Source: UBA12018 sp051656605 (GTDB lineage: Bacteria > Bacteroidota > Bacteroidia > Bacteroidales > CAMTPD01). Taken from it: a stretch of 64,000 nt of DNA. The translations under genes and the position numbers were made by a program. This document shows, piece after piece, positions 41,825 to 50,748 of this stretch (within the stretch, counting starts at the first letter, position 1; the number at the start of each line of letters is the position of its first letter). Below the pieces are notes generated by a model. It did no database searches. It was not told the origin of the DNA and saw nothing but the letters and a program-made list of their open reading frames with translations. The stretch is taken from positions 1-64,000 of the forward strand of contig JBOGCF010000008.1 of NCBI GenBank assembly GCA_051656605.1. Reading direction: 5' to 3'.

Positions 41825-42928
41825 TTAAACATTGAAACGGAAATGCATGATGTCACCATCTGCTGCAACGTATTCTTTTCCTTCTACGCTCATTTTACCT
41901 GCTTCTTTACATGCAGATTCCGAACCGTATTGGATAAAATCGTTGTACTTGATAACTTCTGCACGGATGAACCCTTTTTCGAAGTCGGTGTGGATAACAC
42001 CTGCGCACTGAGGTGCTTTGCTTCCGCGAAGGAATGTCCATGCGCGAACTTCTTGTACACCGCAAGTGAAGTATGTTTGAAGGTCAAGCAAGTTGTATGC
42101 CGCACGGATCAAACGAGCTACACCTGATTCTTCAAGACCGATTTCGTTTAGGAACATTTCTCTTTCTTCGAATGTTTCAAGTTCTGCGATTTCAGACTCG
42201 ATTTTAGCAGCTACAACAAGGATCTCTGCGTTTTCGTCTTTAACGGCTTCACGCACCATTTCAACGTATTTGTTTCCAGATACGGCGCTGTTTTCATCTA
42301 CGTTACAAACGTACATTACCGGTTTGCTGGTAAGCAGGTACAATTCGCGTGCAATCTTTTGCTCGTCTTTTGTTTCGAAAGAAACTGTACGTGCAGATTT
42401 ACCTTGTTCCAACGCTTCTTTGTATGCTTTCAATACCTCGTAAGTAACCTTTGCTACTTTATCGCCTCCTGTTTGAGCTTGCTTTTGCACTTTCGCCATG
42501 CGTTGCTCTACGGTTTCAAGGTCTTTTAATTGAAGTTCGGCATCAATAATTTCTTTGTCTCTTACCGGATCTACAGAACCATCCACGTGGGTAATGTTGT
42601 CATCGTCGAAACAACGCAAAACGTGAAGGATTGCATCAGTTTCACGGATGTTTGCAAGGAACTTGTTTCCAAGACCTTCACCTTTACTTGCACCTTTTAC
42701 CAAACCGGCGATATCAACAATCTCTACCGTAGTAGGAACGATGCGTTGTGGATTTACAAGTTCGGCAAGCTTGTTAAGTCTTGGATCCGGTACTGTGATC
42801 ACACCAACGTTTGGTTCGATTGTACAGAAAGGGAAGTTTGCAGATTGTGCTTTAGCGTTTGATAAGCAGTTAAAAAGAGTAGATTTACCTACGTTTGGTA
42901 AGCCTACAATTCCACATTGTAATGCCAT
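41825..42928 (-). CDS. ychF: Obg-family ATPase YchF
   Basis: P-loop NTPase of the Obg/TRAFAC class that prefers ATP and associates with ribosomes. G1 GLPNVGKST is at 8-16; the Mg/switch region NFPFCTIEPNVGVI, G3 DIAGLVKGASKGEGLG, and the altered G4 region (MYVCNVDE, instead of NKxD, linked to ATP use) follow. The C-terminal TGS domain includes LQTYFTCGVQEVRAW and VHTDFEKGFIRAEVI-type sequence. 367 residues is full length. A -7 box lies at 43013-43020. Confidence 0.96.
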   Translation of the reverse strand: MALQCGIVGLPNVGKSTLFNCLSNAKAQSANFPFCTIEPNVGVITVPDPRLNKLAELVNPQRIVPTTVEIVDIAGLVKGASKGEGLGNKFLANIRETDAILHVLRCFDDDNITHVDGSVDPVRDKEIIDAELQLKDLETVEQRMAKVQKQAQTGGDKVAKVTYEVLKAYKEALEQGKSARTVSFETKDEQKIARELYLLTSKPVMYVCNVDENSAVSGNKYVEMVREAVKDENAEILVVAAKIESEIAELETFEEREMFLNEIGLEESGVARLIRAAYNLLDLQTYFTCGVQEVRAWTFLRGSKAPQCAGVIHTDFEKGFIRAEVIKYNDFIQYGSESACKEAGKMSVEGKEYVAADGDIMHFRFNV

Positions 42929-43012
42929 TCTATTTTGTCGTTTTATATATTATCAATTGTCGGGGAAGGGCTTCTTCCGCAAATTTGTTTAGCCATCAGG
43001 CTTTTTCGGGTG

Positions 43013-43020
43013 CAAAGATA
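43013..43020 (-). promoter_or_regulatory. -7 box of ychF
   Basis: TATCTTTG on the minus strand, leaving a leader of about 80 bases to the ychF ATG. No clear -33. Confidence 0.5.
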
Positions 43021-43064
43021 ACCATTCTTTTCGGATTTATCTCTATGTGTTTTAATCGTTTGGA

Positions 43065-45836
43065 TTAATGTGCCTCCAACCAATTAGCTCCCGCACCACA
43101 TTCGGCAAGAAGAGGAACTTGCATTTCGTAAGCGTGTTGCATTTCATCGATTACAATTTGCTTTACATGCTCGAACTCTTCTTTATAAACGTTGAAGTTA
43201 AGTTCGTCATGTACTTGCAGAATCATCTTCGATTTAAATCCTTCATCATTGAGACGGTTAAATATTTTTACCATCGCTACTTTGATGATATCGGCAGCAC
43301 TACCTTGGATAGGAGCATTGATTGCATTTCGTTCGGCATATCCACGCACCACTCCGTTGTTGGATTTGATGTCGGCCAAATAGCGTTTGCGTTTAAATAC
43401 CGTTTCGACATACCCTTTTTCGCGAGCTTCTTCGATGCATTTGTCCATGTAGGTTTTCACGCCCGGATAGGTTGCAAAGTAACCGTCTATTAGTTCTTTC
43501 GCTTCAGCTCTTGGGATACTCAAGCGTTCGGCAAGACCAAATACGGAGATACCATAAATGATACCGAAGTTGGCCGTTTTAGCTTTTCGGCGCATGTCTT
43601 TGGTAACGTCGTTGATATCTACTTTGTAGATTTTCGCTGCCGTAGCAGAGTGAATGTCATAACCCGAATTGAAGGCGTCGATCATATTGGTATCGCCACT
43701 CAGGTGTGCCATGATACGCAACTCCACTTGCGAATAGTCGGCCGAGAAGAAGATCGAGTCCTCATTGTCGGCAACAAATGCACGGCGTATTTCTTTGCCT
43801 TGTTCGTCTCGAATTGGAATATTTTGCAAGTTCGGATTGCTCGAACTCAATCGTCCTGTTGCGGTAACCGTTTGATTGAAAGATGTGTGAATCTTACCTG
43901 AGGAAGGATCGATCAGTTGTGGAAGTGCGTCGATGTATGTACTTAGCAACTTCTTCAATCCGCGATACTCAAGCAGTTTTCCAACGATCTCGTGTTTCGA
44001 ACGCAAGCTTTCCAATACATCTTCACTGGTAGAGTATTGACCGGTTTTGGTTTTCTTAGCTTTCTCAACGATCTTCATCTTTTCGAAAAGGACTTCGCCT
44101 ACTTGCTTTGCAGAGTTGATATTAAACTCGCATCCGGCCATTTCATAGATCTCTTTTTCGATGCTCGAAAGAGTTGCGGTAAGTGTTTCGGAAGATTGCT
44201 TCAAGGTCGCTTTGTCTACTTTCACACCCGTCACTTCCATGTCGGCAAGAACCGATACAAGTGGCATCTCGATGGTGTAGAACAAATCTTCAAGTTGCTC
44301 TTTCTTCAGTTCCTCTACAAATATAGCGTGCAACTGCAACGTGATGTCGGCATCTTCACACGCATATTCGTACACTTTCGAAACAGGAACATCGCGCATA
44401 GTTAATTGCTTCTTTCCTTTTGCTCCGATGAGTGCATCGATGTGAATGGTTTTGTAGTTAAGATACGTTTCGGCCAAGTAGTCCATATTGTGTCTCAACT
44501 CCGGGTTGATCAAATAATGGGCAATCATGGTGTCGAATAGTTTGCCCGACACGTTGACATTGTACTTACGAAGTACAACCATATCGAACTTGATATTTTG
44601 TCCTATCTTCTCGATCGTTTTATCTTCGAGTGCATCTTTGAAGATGGCCACCATTTTGTTTGCTTTTTCTGGGTCTGCATCGATGCTTACATAATAAGCA
44701 GTGTGTGGCTCCATTGCAAACGACATTCCTACCAGATTGGCTGCGATCGGATCAATGTTGTCTGTTTCTGTGTCAAAACAGAAATATTTTGCCTTCTTTA
44801 ATTGGGCTGCTAAATCGAGTGCATCCTTTTCATTTTCAATCAAATAGTAGTTGTGTTGCACGTCGCTCAACTCTCTGAGATTTGAATATTTATTTTCTTC
44901 CGTATCATTGGCCTCAAATATCGCAAAGAGATCACCTTGAACGGGTGCCGAATTTGCAGGAGTAGGAGAGGTCGTTGTCTCTAGTTTCGCAAGGAAGTTA
45001 CGAAACTCAAGATCTGTATATATTTCCTTTAGTTTGTTAACGTCTGGTTTTTCTCTTAAATACTCTTTCTCGCAAAACTCGATAGGCACATCGGTCTTGA
45101 TAGTAGCAAGAAATCGTGAGAATAAGATCTGCTCTTTGTTCTCGACTACCTTCTTTTGCAACGCACCTTTTAGTTGGTCGGTGTTTTCGAGTAGGTTCTC
45201 GATAGAACCGAATTGATCCAATAGTTTTTGCGCAGTCTTTTCTCCTACACCCGGACAACCCGGAATGTTATCGGAAGCGTCGCCCATCAGACCCAGTAGG
45301 TCGATTACTTGTTCGGTGCTTTGAAGATTAAACTTGGCAAGAACTTCTTTTATTCCCATTATTTCGAAATCATTTCCGCCAAATTTTGGTTTATACATAA
45401 ATACGTGTTCGCTAACCAACTGGCCGTAGTCTTTATCAGGGGTCATCATGTACACATCATATCCCTTCTTTTCGGCTTGCTTGGCAATGGTTCCGATTAC
45501 ATCGTCGGCTTCGAATCCCGAAACTTCGATGATAGGAATGTTGTATGCTTTGATAATTTCTTTGATATACGGAACGGCCAACTTGATTCCTTCGGGAGTT
45601 GCCTCTCGTTGGGCTTTGTATTGCTCATACGCTTCGTGACGGAAAGTAGGACCCGAAGGATCGAAGCCTACAGCAATGTGTGTAGGGTTTTCTCTTTTCA
45701 GAACATCTTCGAGTGTATTGATAAATCCGAATATTGCGGATGTATTTAACCCTTTTGAATTGATTCGAGGATTCTTCAAAAAGGCATAATAAGAGCGATA
45801 TATTAATGCATAGGCATCCAGTAGAAAGAGTTTCAT
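43065..45836 (-). CDS. polA: DNA polymerase I
   Basis: Repair and Okazaki-fragment polymerase. The ATG at 45836 (MKLFLLDAYALIYRSYYAF) is chosen; the open frame continues 14 codons upstream without homology. The 5'-3' nuclease domain fills about residues 1-290 (FEADDVIGT, GDASDNIPG). The 3'-5' proofreading domain keeps its motifs: CFDTETDN near 350, GQNIKFD, and YACEDAD, so proofreading is probably active. The polymerase domain has DYSQVELRIMAH near 698, RRKAKTANFGIIYG and QVHDEL near 874. 923 residues is complete. Confidence 0.97.
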   Translation of the reverse strand: MKLFLLDAYALIYRSYYAFLKNPRINSKGLNTSAIFGFINTLEDVLKRENPTHIAVGFDPSGPTFRHEAYEQYKAQREATPEGIKLAVPYIKEIIKAYNIPIIEVSGFEADDVIGTIAKQAEKKGYDVYMMTPDKDYGQLVSEHVFMYKPKFGGNDFEIMGIKEVLAKFNLQSTEQVIDLLGLMGDASDNIPGCPGVGEKTAQKLLDQFGSIENLLENTDQLKGALQKKVVENKEQILFSRFLATIKTDVPIEFCEKEYLREKPDVNKLKEIYTDLEFRNFLAKLETTTSPTPANSAPVQGDLFAIFEANDTEENKYSNLRELSDVQHNYYLIENEKDALDLAAQLKKAKYFCFDTETDNIDPIAANLVGMSFAMEPHTAYYVSIDADPEKANKMVAIFKDALEDKTIEKIGQNIKFDMVVLRKYNVNVSGKLFDTMIAHYLINPELRHNMDYLAETYLNYKTIHIDALIGAKGKKQLTMRDVPVSKVYEYACEDADITLQLHAIFVEELKKEQLEDLFYTIEMPLVSVLADMEVTGVKVDKATLKQSSETLTATLSSIEKEIYEMAGCEFNINSAKQVGEVLFEKMKIVEKAKKTKTGQYSTSEDVLESLRSKHEIVGKLLEYRGLKKLLSTYIDALPQLIDPSSGKIHTSFNQTVTATGRLSSSNPNLQNIPIRDEQGKEIRRAFVADNEDSIFFSADYSQVELRIMAHLSGDTNMIDAFNSGYDIHSATAAKIYKVDINDVTKDMRRKAKTANFGIIYGISVFGLAERLSIPRAEAKELIDGYFATYPGVKTYMDKCIEEAREKGYVETVFKRKRYLADIKSNNGVVRGYAERNAINAPIQGSAADIIKVAMVKIFNRLNDEGFKSKMILQVHDELNFNVYKEEFEHVKQIVIDEMQHAYEMQVPLLAECGAGANWLEAH

Positions 45837-45906
45837 AGTTGGAGCTTTTAGTAAGTATTTATACACGTAAAAGTACAAAAAAATGCTGTAAATCTGATTT
45901 AATCAT

Positions 45907-45914
45907 TACATTTG
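45907..45914 (+). promoter_or_regulatory. -7 box of the polyprenyl synthase gene
   Basis: TACATTTG, ending 8 bases before the ATG at 45923 and 17 before the in-frame ATG at 45932. The transcript leader must be very short if 45923 is used. Confidence 0.5.
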
Positions 45915-45922
45915 CAATTCTT

Positions 45923-46906
45923 ATGAATAGTATGGATCTTAAGACAAAGATAGAACAAGCGGTTGCCCCTGAATTGGAGCTTTTCAACAACGAATACATG
46001 GATTCGTTGAAAAGTAGTACCCGCCGTTTACAGGCTGCAATCGATCATCTCTTTTATTCATCAGGCAAGCACATACGACCTCTTCTCGTATTGCTGGTGG
46101 CCAAGAGTTGCGGTAAAATCACAGATACAACAATCACTTCTGCTGTTTTGCTCGAGTTGTTGCACACATCAACTTTGATTCACGATGACGTTATCGATGA
46201 AACAAAGGAGAGGAGAGGTGTACCTTCTTTGAACGCAATATTTGATAATCGAGTAGCCGTACTTACGGGCGACTATGTATTATCAACTGCTCTTATTAAG
46301 GCTATCGGCACGCGTAACTTAAGTATCATAGCATTGGTATCGGGGCTTGGACGTGATCTTGCCGAGGGAGAAATAAAGCAATATGAAACGGCCGAAGAAT
46401 TAATTCTAGATGAAGAAACCTACCTGCAAGTAATCTTTAAAAAGACGGCAACTTTGCTTTCTGCTTGTGCTCAATGTGGTGCAATATCGGCAGAAGCTTC
46501 GAGCGAAACGATCGATTTGTTTCGTCAGTTTGGAGAGAATCTTGGTTTAGCATTTCAGATAAAAGACGACATCTTCGACTACTTCGAATCGATGAACATT
46601 GGTAAGCCAACCGGAAACGATATACGGGAAGGGAAGGTTACGATGCCTTTGCTTTTTGCTTTGCAAAACGGGTGCGATAAGAAACGAGAATCGATGAAAT
46701 CAATTATCTTCAATCGAGAGTTTTCGAAAGAAAACATAGCCGCCTTGATTCAGTTTGCAAAAGACAGCGGTGGTATCGAATATGCCGAAAAACGAATGGA
46801 CGAGTATTATCAAAAAGCAATTGCTTGTCTTGAGTCACTTCCTCAATCGGATGCCAAAGATTCCTTGCTATTATTAGCTCAGTATATTATTAAACGCAAC
46901 AAATGA
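45923..46906 (+). CDS. ispB: Polyprenyl diphosphate synthase
   Basis: Trans-isoprenyl diphosphate synthase that extends allylic diphosphates with IPP, probably to the side chain of menaquinone. First Asp-rich motif LIHDDVIDE near 82-90, preceded by GKHIRPLLVLL; the second is IKDDIFDYF near 212-220; FKKTATLLSACAQCG between them. About 327 residues. The long upstream frame is non-homologous; the ATG at 45923 is used, 45932 being the alternative. It is divergent from polA. The name ispB is by analogy; chain length cannot be read. Confidence 0.9.
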   Translation: MNSMDLKTKIEQAVAPELELFNNEYMDSLKSSTRRLQAAIDHLFYSSGKHIRPLLVLLVAKSCGKITDTTITSAVLLELLHTSTLIHDDVIDETKERRGVPSLNAIFDNRVAVLTGDYVLSTALIKAIGTRNLSIIALVSGLGRDLAEGEIKQYETAEELILDEETYLQVIFKKTATLLSACAQCGAISAEASSETIDLFRQFGENLGLAFQIKDDIFDYFESMNIGKPTGNDIREGKVTMPLLFALQNGCDKKRESMKSIIFNREFSKENIAALIQFAKDSGGIEYAEKRMDEYYQKAIACLESLPQSDAKDSLLLLAQYIIKRNK

Positions 46907-46910
46907 TATA

Positions 46911-46958
46911 GAAAAAGCGCGATCAAAGTAAATAGATACTTTCGATCGCGCTTCTTTT
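46911..46958. terminator. Bidirectional terminator between polyprenyl synthase and deoC
   Basis: A 16-bp stem with one bulge (46915-46930 with 46937-46953), 6-base loop, T-rich flanks on both strands, between convergent genes. Confidence 0.8.
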
Positions 46959-46977
46959 ATCCGATAAAATGGGAAGA

Positions 46978-47841
46978 TTATTCTCCGATCTTCTCAAGAA
47001 TATTGTTGACAAGTGAGCTTGCTCCGATACGGAACAGGTCGCTATGCAACCACTCTTCGCCCAATACTTCTTTTACGATGGTGTAATATTTCACGGCATC
47101 TTCGGCAGTAGAAACACCACCCGATACCTTGATACCTTTCTTGATTTTGTTTAGTTCGCTGTATTCTTTTAGCACTTTACACATGGTATATACTGCTTCG
47201 AAAGATGCACCCGGATATCCTTTGCCCGTAGATGTTTTGATAAAGTCTGCACCCGAATACAATGCAATCACACTTGCTTTGCGAATGTTGTCCGGAGTGG
47301 TTAGCGCACCTGTTTCAAGGATTACTTTCAACTTCGCTTCACGACACGTATACTTGATTTCTTCAATCTCTTCGTTTAGTTCTTCGTAGTTCTCTTCGAA
47401 GAAAAGGCCAAGGTTAAGAACAATATCAATCTCATCGGCACCGTCCGTGATGGCAAGCGCTGTCTCTGCCACTTTAATCTCAGGGAAAGTTTGCGAAGAA
47501 GGAAAACCACCCGTTACACATGCAATCTTTACATCGTTTGCAGTAAGTGCCTGCTTCACCGTTTCGGCAAAATTAGGGTAGGTACAGATTGCTGCTACAC
47601 TTGGAAGATCGGGACGATCGCCTTCAAGGTCGTTGACGCGTTGTACCAATTTATAGATAGAGTCTTTCGTATCAATGCTTGTAAGCGAAGTAAGATCGAT
47701 GAATCCGAAGATATTTTTCAAGACCTCTTTGTTGAAGTTTTCGGTAAACTTCTCGCTCAGGATCTTATCTACATTCGCTTTGATTTGCTCGGCTGTTTCT
47801 ACCGATGGATGCTTTTGAAAAGCTTCATGATATTTGCTCAT
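46978..47841 (-). CDS. deoC: Deoxyribose-phosphate aldolase
   Basis: Class I aldolase that splits 2-deoxyribose 5-phosphate to acetaldehyde and glyceraldehyde 3-phosphate in deoxynucleoside breakdown. The TIM-barrel signatures are visible: DEIDIVLNLGLF near 133-144, KVILETGAL near 172, the Schiff-base lysine in ADFIKTSTGKGYPGAS near 195-210, and GIKVSGGVSTAEDA near 238-251. 287 residues is the longer type. It is followed on its strand by the terminator at 46911-46958 and preceded by the MazG-like gene (5-base gap). Confidence 0.95.
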   Translation of the reverse strand: MSKYHEAFQKHPSVETAEQIKANVDKILSEKFTENFNKEVLKNIFGFIDLTSLTSIDTKDSIYKLVQRVNDLEGDRPDLPSVAAICTYPNFAETVKQALTANDVKIACVTGGFPSSQTFPEIKVAETALAITDGADEIDIVLNLGLFFEENYEELNEEIEEIKYTCREAKLKVILETGALTTPDNIRKASVIALYSGADFIKTSTGKGYPGASFEAVYTMCKVLKEYSELNKIKKGIKVSGGVSTAEDAVKYYTIVKEVLGEEWLHSDLFRIGASSLVNNILEKIGE

Positions 47842-47846
47842 ACTCT

Positions 47847-48179
47847 TTAAAGTTTATCGTTGTTTATATGTCTGTCTTTATCGCGCGACGTTTTCTTTTC
47901 GATGTTTTTGCGAAATGCTTCGGTAAGATCGATGCCCGTTTGATTGGCCATACACATCAATACCCATAAGATATCTGCCATTTCATCGCCAAGATCTTTA
48001 TTCTTGTCGCTCTCTTTAAACGATTGTTCCCCATACTTGCGCGATACAAGTCGTGCCAATTCGCCCACTTCTTCGGTAAGAATGGCCATATTGGTAAGTT
48101 CGTTGAAGTATCTTACCCCATAGGTTTTGATCCAATGGTCGACTTGTTCTTGCGCTTCTTTGATTGTGATATGGCTCAT
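47847..48179 (-). CDS. MazG-like nucleotide pyrophosphohydrolase
   Basis: A 110-residue all-alpha NTP pyrophosphatase. The metal-binding pattern is EEVGELARLVSRKYG (ExxE region, about 32-46) with DLGDEMADILWVLMCMAN (ExxD region, about 63-80). It probably hydrolyses non-canonical NTPs to NMP and PPi. It overlaps dtd by 1 base and precedes deoC by 5, forming a dtd-mazG-deoC operon with a nucleotide and translation clean-up theme. Confidence 0.9.
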   Translation of the reverse strand: MSHITIKEAQEQVDHWIKTYGVRYFNELTNMAILTEEVGELARLVSRKYGEQSFKESDKNKDLGDEMADILWVLMCMANQTGIDLTEAFRKNIEKKTSRDKDRHINNDKL

Positions 48180-48631
48180 TACTCTTTGTTTTTTGTGTCG
48201 ATAATGATCGTAACCGGACCGTCGTTGATTAGGGCCACTTTCATGTCGGCTCCAAACTGTCCGGTCTTCACTGCTTTCCCGATTGTTTCGCCCATCTGCT
48301 TGCAGAATGATTCATAAAGAGGGGTCGCCGTTTCGGGGCGAGCTGCTTTGAAATACGATGGTCGATTTCCTTTTTTAGTAGAAGCATGCAACGTAAATTG
48401 GCTTACGATAAGAATATCTCCGTCGATATCGAGCGTTGATTTATTCATCACTCCGTTTTCATCGTCAAAGATGCGAAGATTTGAAATCTTCTTTACCAAC
48501 CAATCGATATCTTCTTCGGTGTCGGCTTCTTCAATACCTACCAGAATCATCATTCCTTTATCGATAGATGAGTACAATTGTTGATCAATTGTAACGGATG
48601 CTTCGGTTACGCGCTGTATAACGGTTCTCAT
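48179..48631 (-). CDS. dtd: D-aminoacyl-tRNA deacylase
   Basis: Removes D-amino acids (and glycine from tRNA-Ala) from mischarged tRNA. The N-terminus MRTVIQRVTEASVTID, the family motif SQFTLHAS (about 77-84, with KKGNRPSY following) and the cross-subunit Gly-cisPro-type motif NDGPVTI near 135-141 are intact. 150 residues is the normal length of the homodimeric enzyme. It heads the operon dtd-mazG-like-deoC. Confidence 0.96.
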   Translation of the reverse strand: MRTVIQRVTEASVTIDQQLYSSIDKGMMILVGIEEADTEEDIDWLVKKISNLRIFDDENGVMNKSTLDIDGDILIVSQFTLHASTKKGNRPSYFKAARPETATPLYESFCKQMGETIGKAVKTGQFGADMKVALINDGPVTIIIDTKNKE

Positions 48632-48748
48632 TTTTTAGTTCGTTTTGTAGCGCTGATTGCTTCTTGTTATGAAACAACCTGCGCGAGAAATAGATTTATT
48701 TTTTAGGAAGTGTTTTCTTTTTTGTCGCACCTAGAAAGGTGTTTTCAG

Positions 48749-48858
48749 TCACGCATGGTGCGTGATTTCACTGACGCAGCGTGACTGTTTTTGTTCACGC
48801 TGCGTGAATGAATTCACTGACGGAGCGTGCGCAAATTTACTCACGCTCCGTCAGTGAA
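48749..48858. repeat. Dispersed repeat family 2, palindrome array
   Basis: Five related palindromic units: TCACGCA/TGCGTGA (48749-48765), TTCACTGACGCAGCGTGA (48767-48784), TTCACGCTGCGTGAA (48794-48808), and a 17-bp perfect hairpin with arms at 48813-48829 and 48842-48858 (TTCACTGACGGAGCGTG). Units 2 and 3 can also pair with each other over 11 bp. It lies in the 281-base gap between dtd and uvrC. No T-run follows, so it is not a plain terminator; it resembles REP/BIME-type elements. Confidence 0.75.
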
Positions 48859-48912
48859 GGGGATTACTACAGTTCCTTCAAGACAAAGTTAGATATAATT
48901 ATCCGTAGATGC

Positions 48913-50748
48913 TCAGGATTCTTTTTGTTCCGTTGCCGAAAGGGTAGCGACACCTAATCCGTCGAACAACACTTTTGCCTTTACCGGGCCAAGTAAAGTA
49001 ACAATCTCTTCAAAAGGCGCAGCCTTAAGTCGCTTGATGCTTTTGTATTTGTTGAGCAGAAGCGTCTTCGTTTTATCACCGATTCCTTTAATGCTATCGA
49101 GCTCCGAAGTAGTTTGTCCTTTGCTTCGTTTCTGACGGTGAAAGGTGATACCAAAGCGGTGGGCTTCGTCTCTGAGTTGCTGAATCAACTTCAAACTTTC
49201 CGAGTTCTTGTCAAGATACAAAGGGATCGGATCATCCGGGAAAAAGATCTCTTCGAGTCGTTTTGCTATACCGATGATTGGGATACGGCCTTCGAGATTC
49301 AACGATTTCAACGCATCTACCGCTGCATGCAATTGTCCCTTTCCACCGTCGATAACGATGAGGTTGGGTAGGGGCTGTTGCTCTTCGACGAGTCTGCTGT
49401 AACGACGATATACGATCTCGTTCATCGATGAAAAGTCATCCGGCCCAATCACTGTTTTGATATTGAAGTGGCGATAATCCTTCTTCGATGGTTTGGCCTT
49501 TTTGAATACAACACAAGCAGCCACCGGATTCGTTCCTTGAATATTCGAGTTATCGAAACACTCGATATGCATTGGCAAGTCGTGTAGTTGAAGATCCTTT
49601 TGCAGGGTTGAAAGGATGCGAACCATCCGTTGCTCGGGATTCAATTTCTCGGCACGCTTGAGCTGGTCGAGTTTGTATTGCTTCACGTTCTTCTCCGATA
49701 AGTCGAGCAGTTTCTTCTTTTCTCCCTTCTGAGGAACGATGAATTTGGTCGTTTCCGAGATCTCGATGTCGGGCATAAACGGAACGATGATTTCGCGTGC
49801 CAGACTTTTAAATCGGGTACGCATCTCTACGATACCCAGGCCGAGAAGTTCTTCTTTCGGTTCGTCGAGTTTGCGTTTATACTCGAAAGTGTAGGCTTGC
49901 GTAATGGATCCGTTGCGCACGTGCAGGTAGTTGATGTAGGCAGAGTCGCCTTCTTCCGCATACGAGAAAACATCGAGGTTGTTGAGCGACGGTGAAACCA
50001 CTTCCGAACGGGAGCGATAGTTTTCGACAAGTTCGAACTTCTCCTTTATCTTTTGCGCTTCTTCAAATTTGAGTTCGCCCGCTAATGCTTGCATCTCTTC
50101 GAAGAGAATGTTGCTCACTTGCGAGATGTTTCCTTTTAAGATCTCCTTTACGGCCGCGATGTTTTTGTTGTATTCATCGAGCGATTGCAAACCTTCGCAC
50201 GGACCTTTGCAGCGTTTGATGTGGTATTGAAGGCATACTTTGTATTTTCCTTGCGCGATGGATTCGGGGGTTAACGGCAATTTGCACGTTCTGATCGGGT
50301 AGAGGTCTTTGATCATTTCGAGCATAATTCGAACTAAGGGTAGCGAACTATACGGGCCAAAGTAAACCGATCCGTCTTTCACGATCTTGCGTGTCTGAAA
50401 TACGCGCGGGAAGTATTCGTTCTTGATGACGATGGAAGGGTAAGTTTTGTCGTCTTTCAACAATACATTGTAGCGTGGTTTGTATTGTTTGATCAAACTG
50501 TTTTCGAGCAAAAGAGCATCCTCCTCGCTGTTGACCACGATGTATTTAATATCCCGTATCCTCCTTACGAGGAAACGGGTTTTGGTTGAATCGTGATTCT
50601 TATTAAAGTATGAAGAAACCCTTTTCTTTAGATTCTTTGCCTTTCCGACGTAAAGGATTACTCCCTTTTCATCGAAGTATTGATAGCATCCCGGTTTGTC
50701 GGGAAGAACCGAAAGAATGGATTGTATATGTTGTTCTACTTCATTCAT
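48913..50748 (-). CDS. uvrC: UvrABC excinuclease subunit C
   Basis: Makes both incisions in nucleotide excision repair with UvrB. GIY-YIG nuclease domain at about 17-95 (KPGCYQYFDEKGVILYVGKA), a UVR domain near 200-235 that binds UvrB (LAGELKFEEAQKIKEKFELV), the RNase H-like C-terminal nuclease (HIECFDNSNIQGTNPVAA and LIVIDGGKGQLHAA), and a terminal tandem HhH (LDSIKGIGDKTKTLLLNKYK). 611 residues is complete. Its start overlaps the ade stop by 4 bases, so translation is probably coupled. Confidence 0.97.
   Translation of the reverse strand: MNEVEQHIQSILSVLPDKPGCYQYFDEKGVILYVGKAKNLKKRVSSYFNKNHDSTKTRFLVRRIRDIKYIVVNSEEDALLLENSLIKQYKPRYNVLLKDDKTYPSIVIKNEYFPRVFQTRKIVKDGSVYFGPYSSLPLVRIMLEMIKDLYPIRTCKLPLTPESIAQGKYKVCLQYHIKRCKGPCEGLQSLDEYNKNIAAVKEILKGNISQVSNILFEEMQALAGELKFEEAQKIKEKFELVENYRSRSEVVSPSLNNLDVFSYAEEGDSAYINYLHVRNGSITQAYTFEYKRKLDEPKEELLGLGIVEMRTRFKSLAREIIVPFMPDIEISETTKFIVPQKGEKKKLLDLSEKNVKQYKLDQLKRAEKLNPEQRMVRILSTLQKDLQLHDLPMHIECFDNSNIQGTNPVAACVVFKKAKPSKKDYRHFNIKTVIGPDDFSSMNEIVYRRYSRLVEEQQPLPNLIVIDGGKGQLHAAVDALKSLNLEGRIPIIGIAKRLEEIFFPDDPIPLYLDKNSESLKLIQQLRDEAHRFGITFHRQKRSKGQTTSELDSIKGIGDKTKTLLLNKYKSIKRLKAAPFEEIVTLLGPVKAKVLFDGLGVATLSATEQKES

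Noticed and set aside
43068..43493. 141-codon plus-strand frame opposite polA
   Set aside because: Shadow of the polymerase domain of polA.
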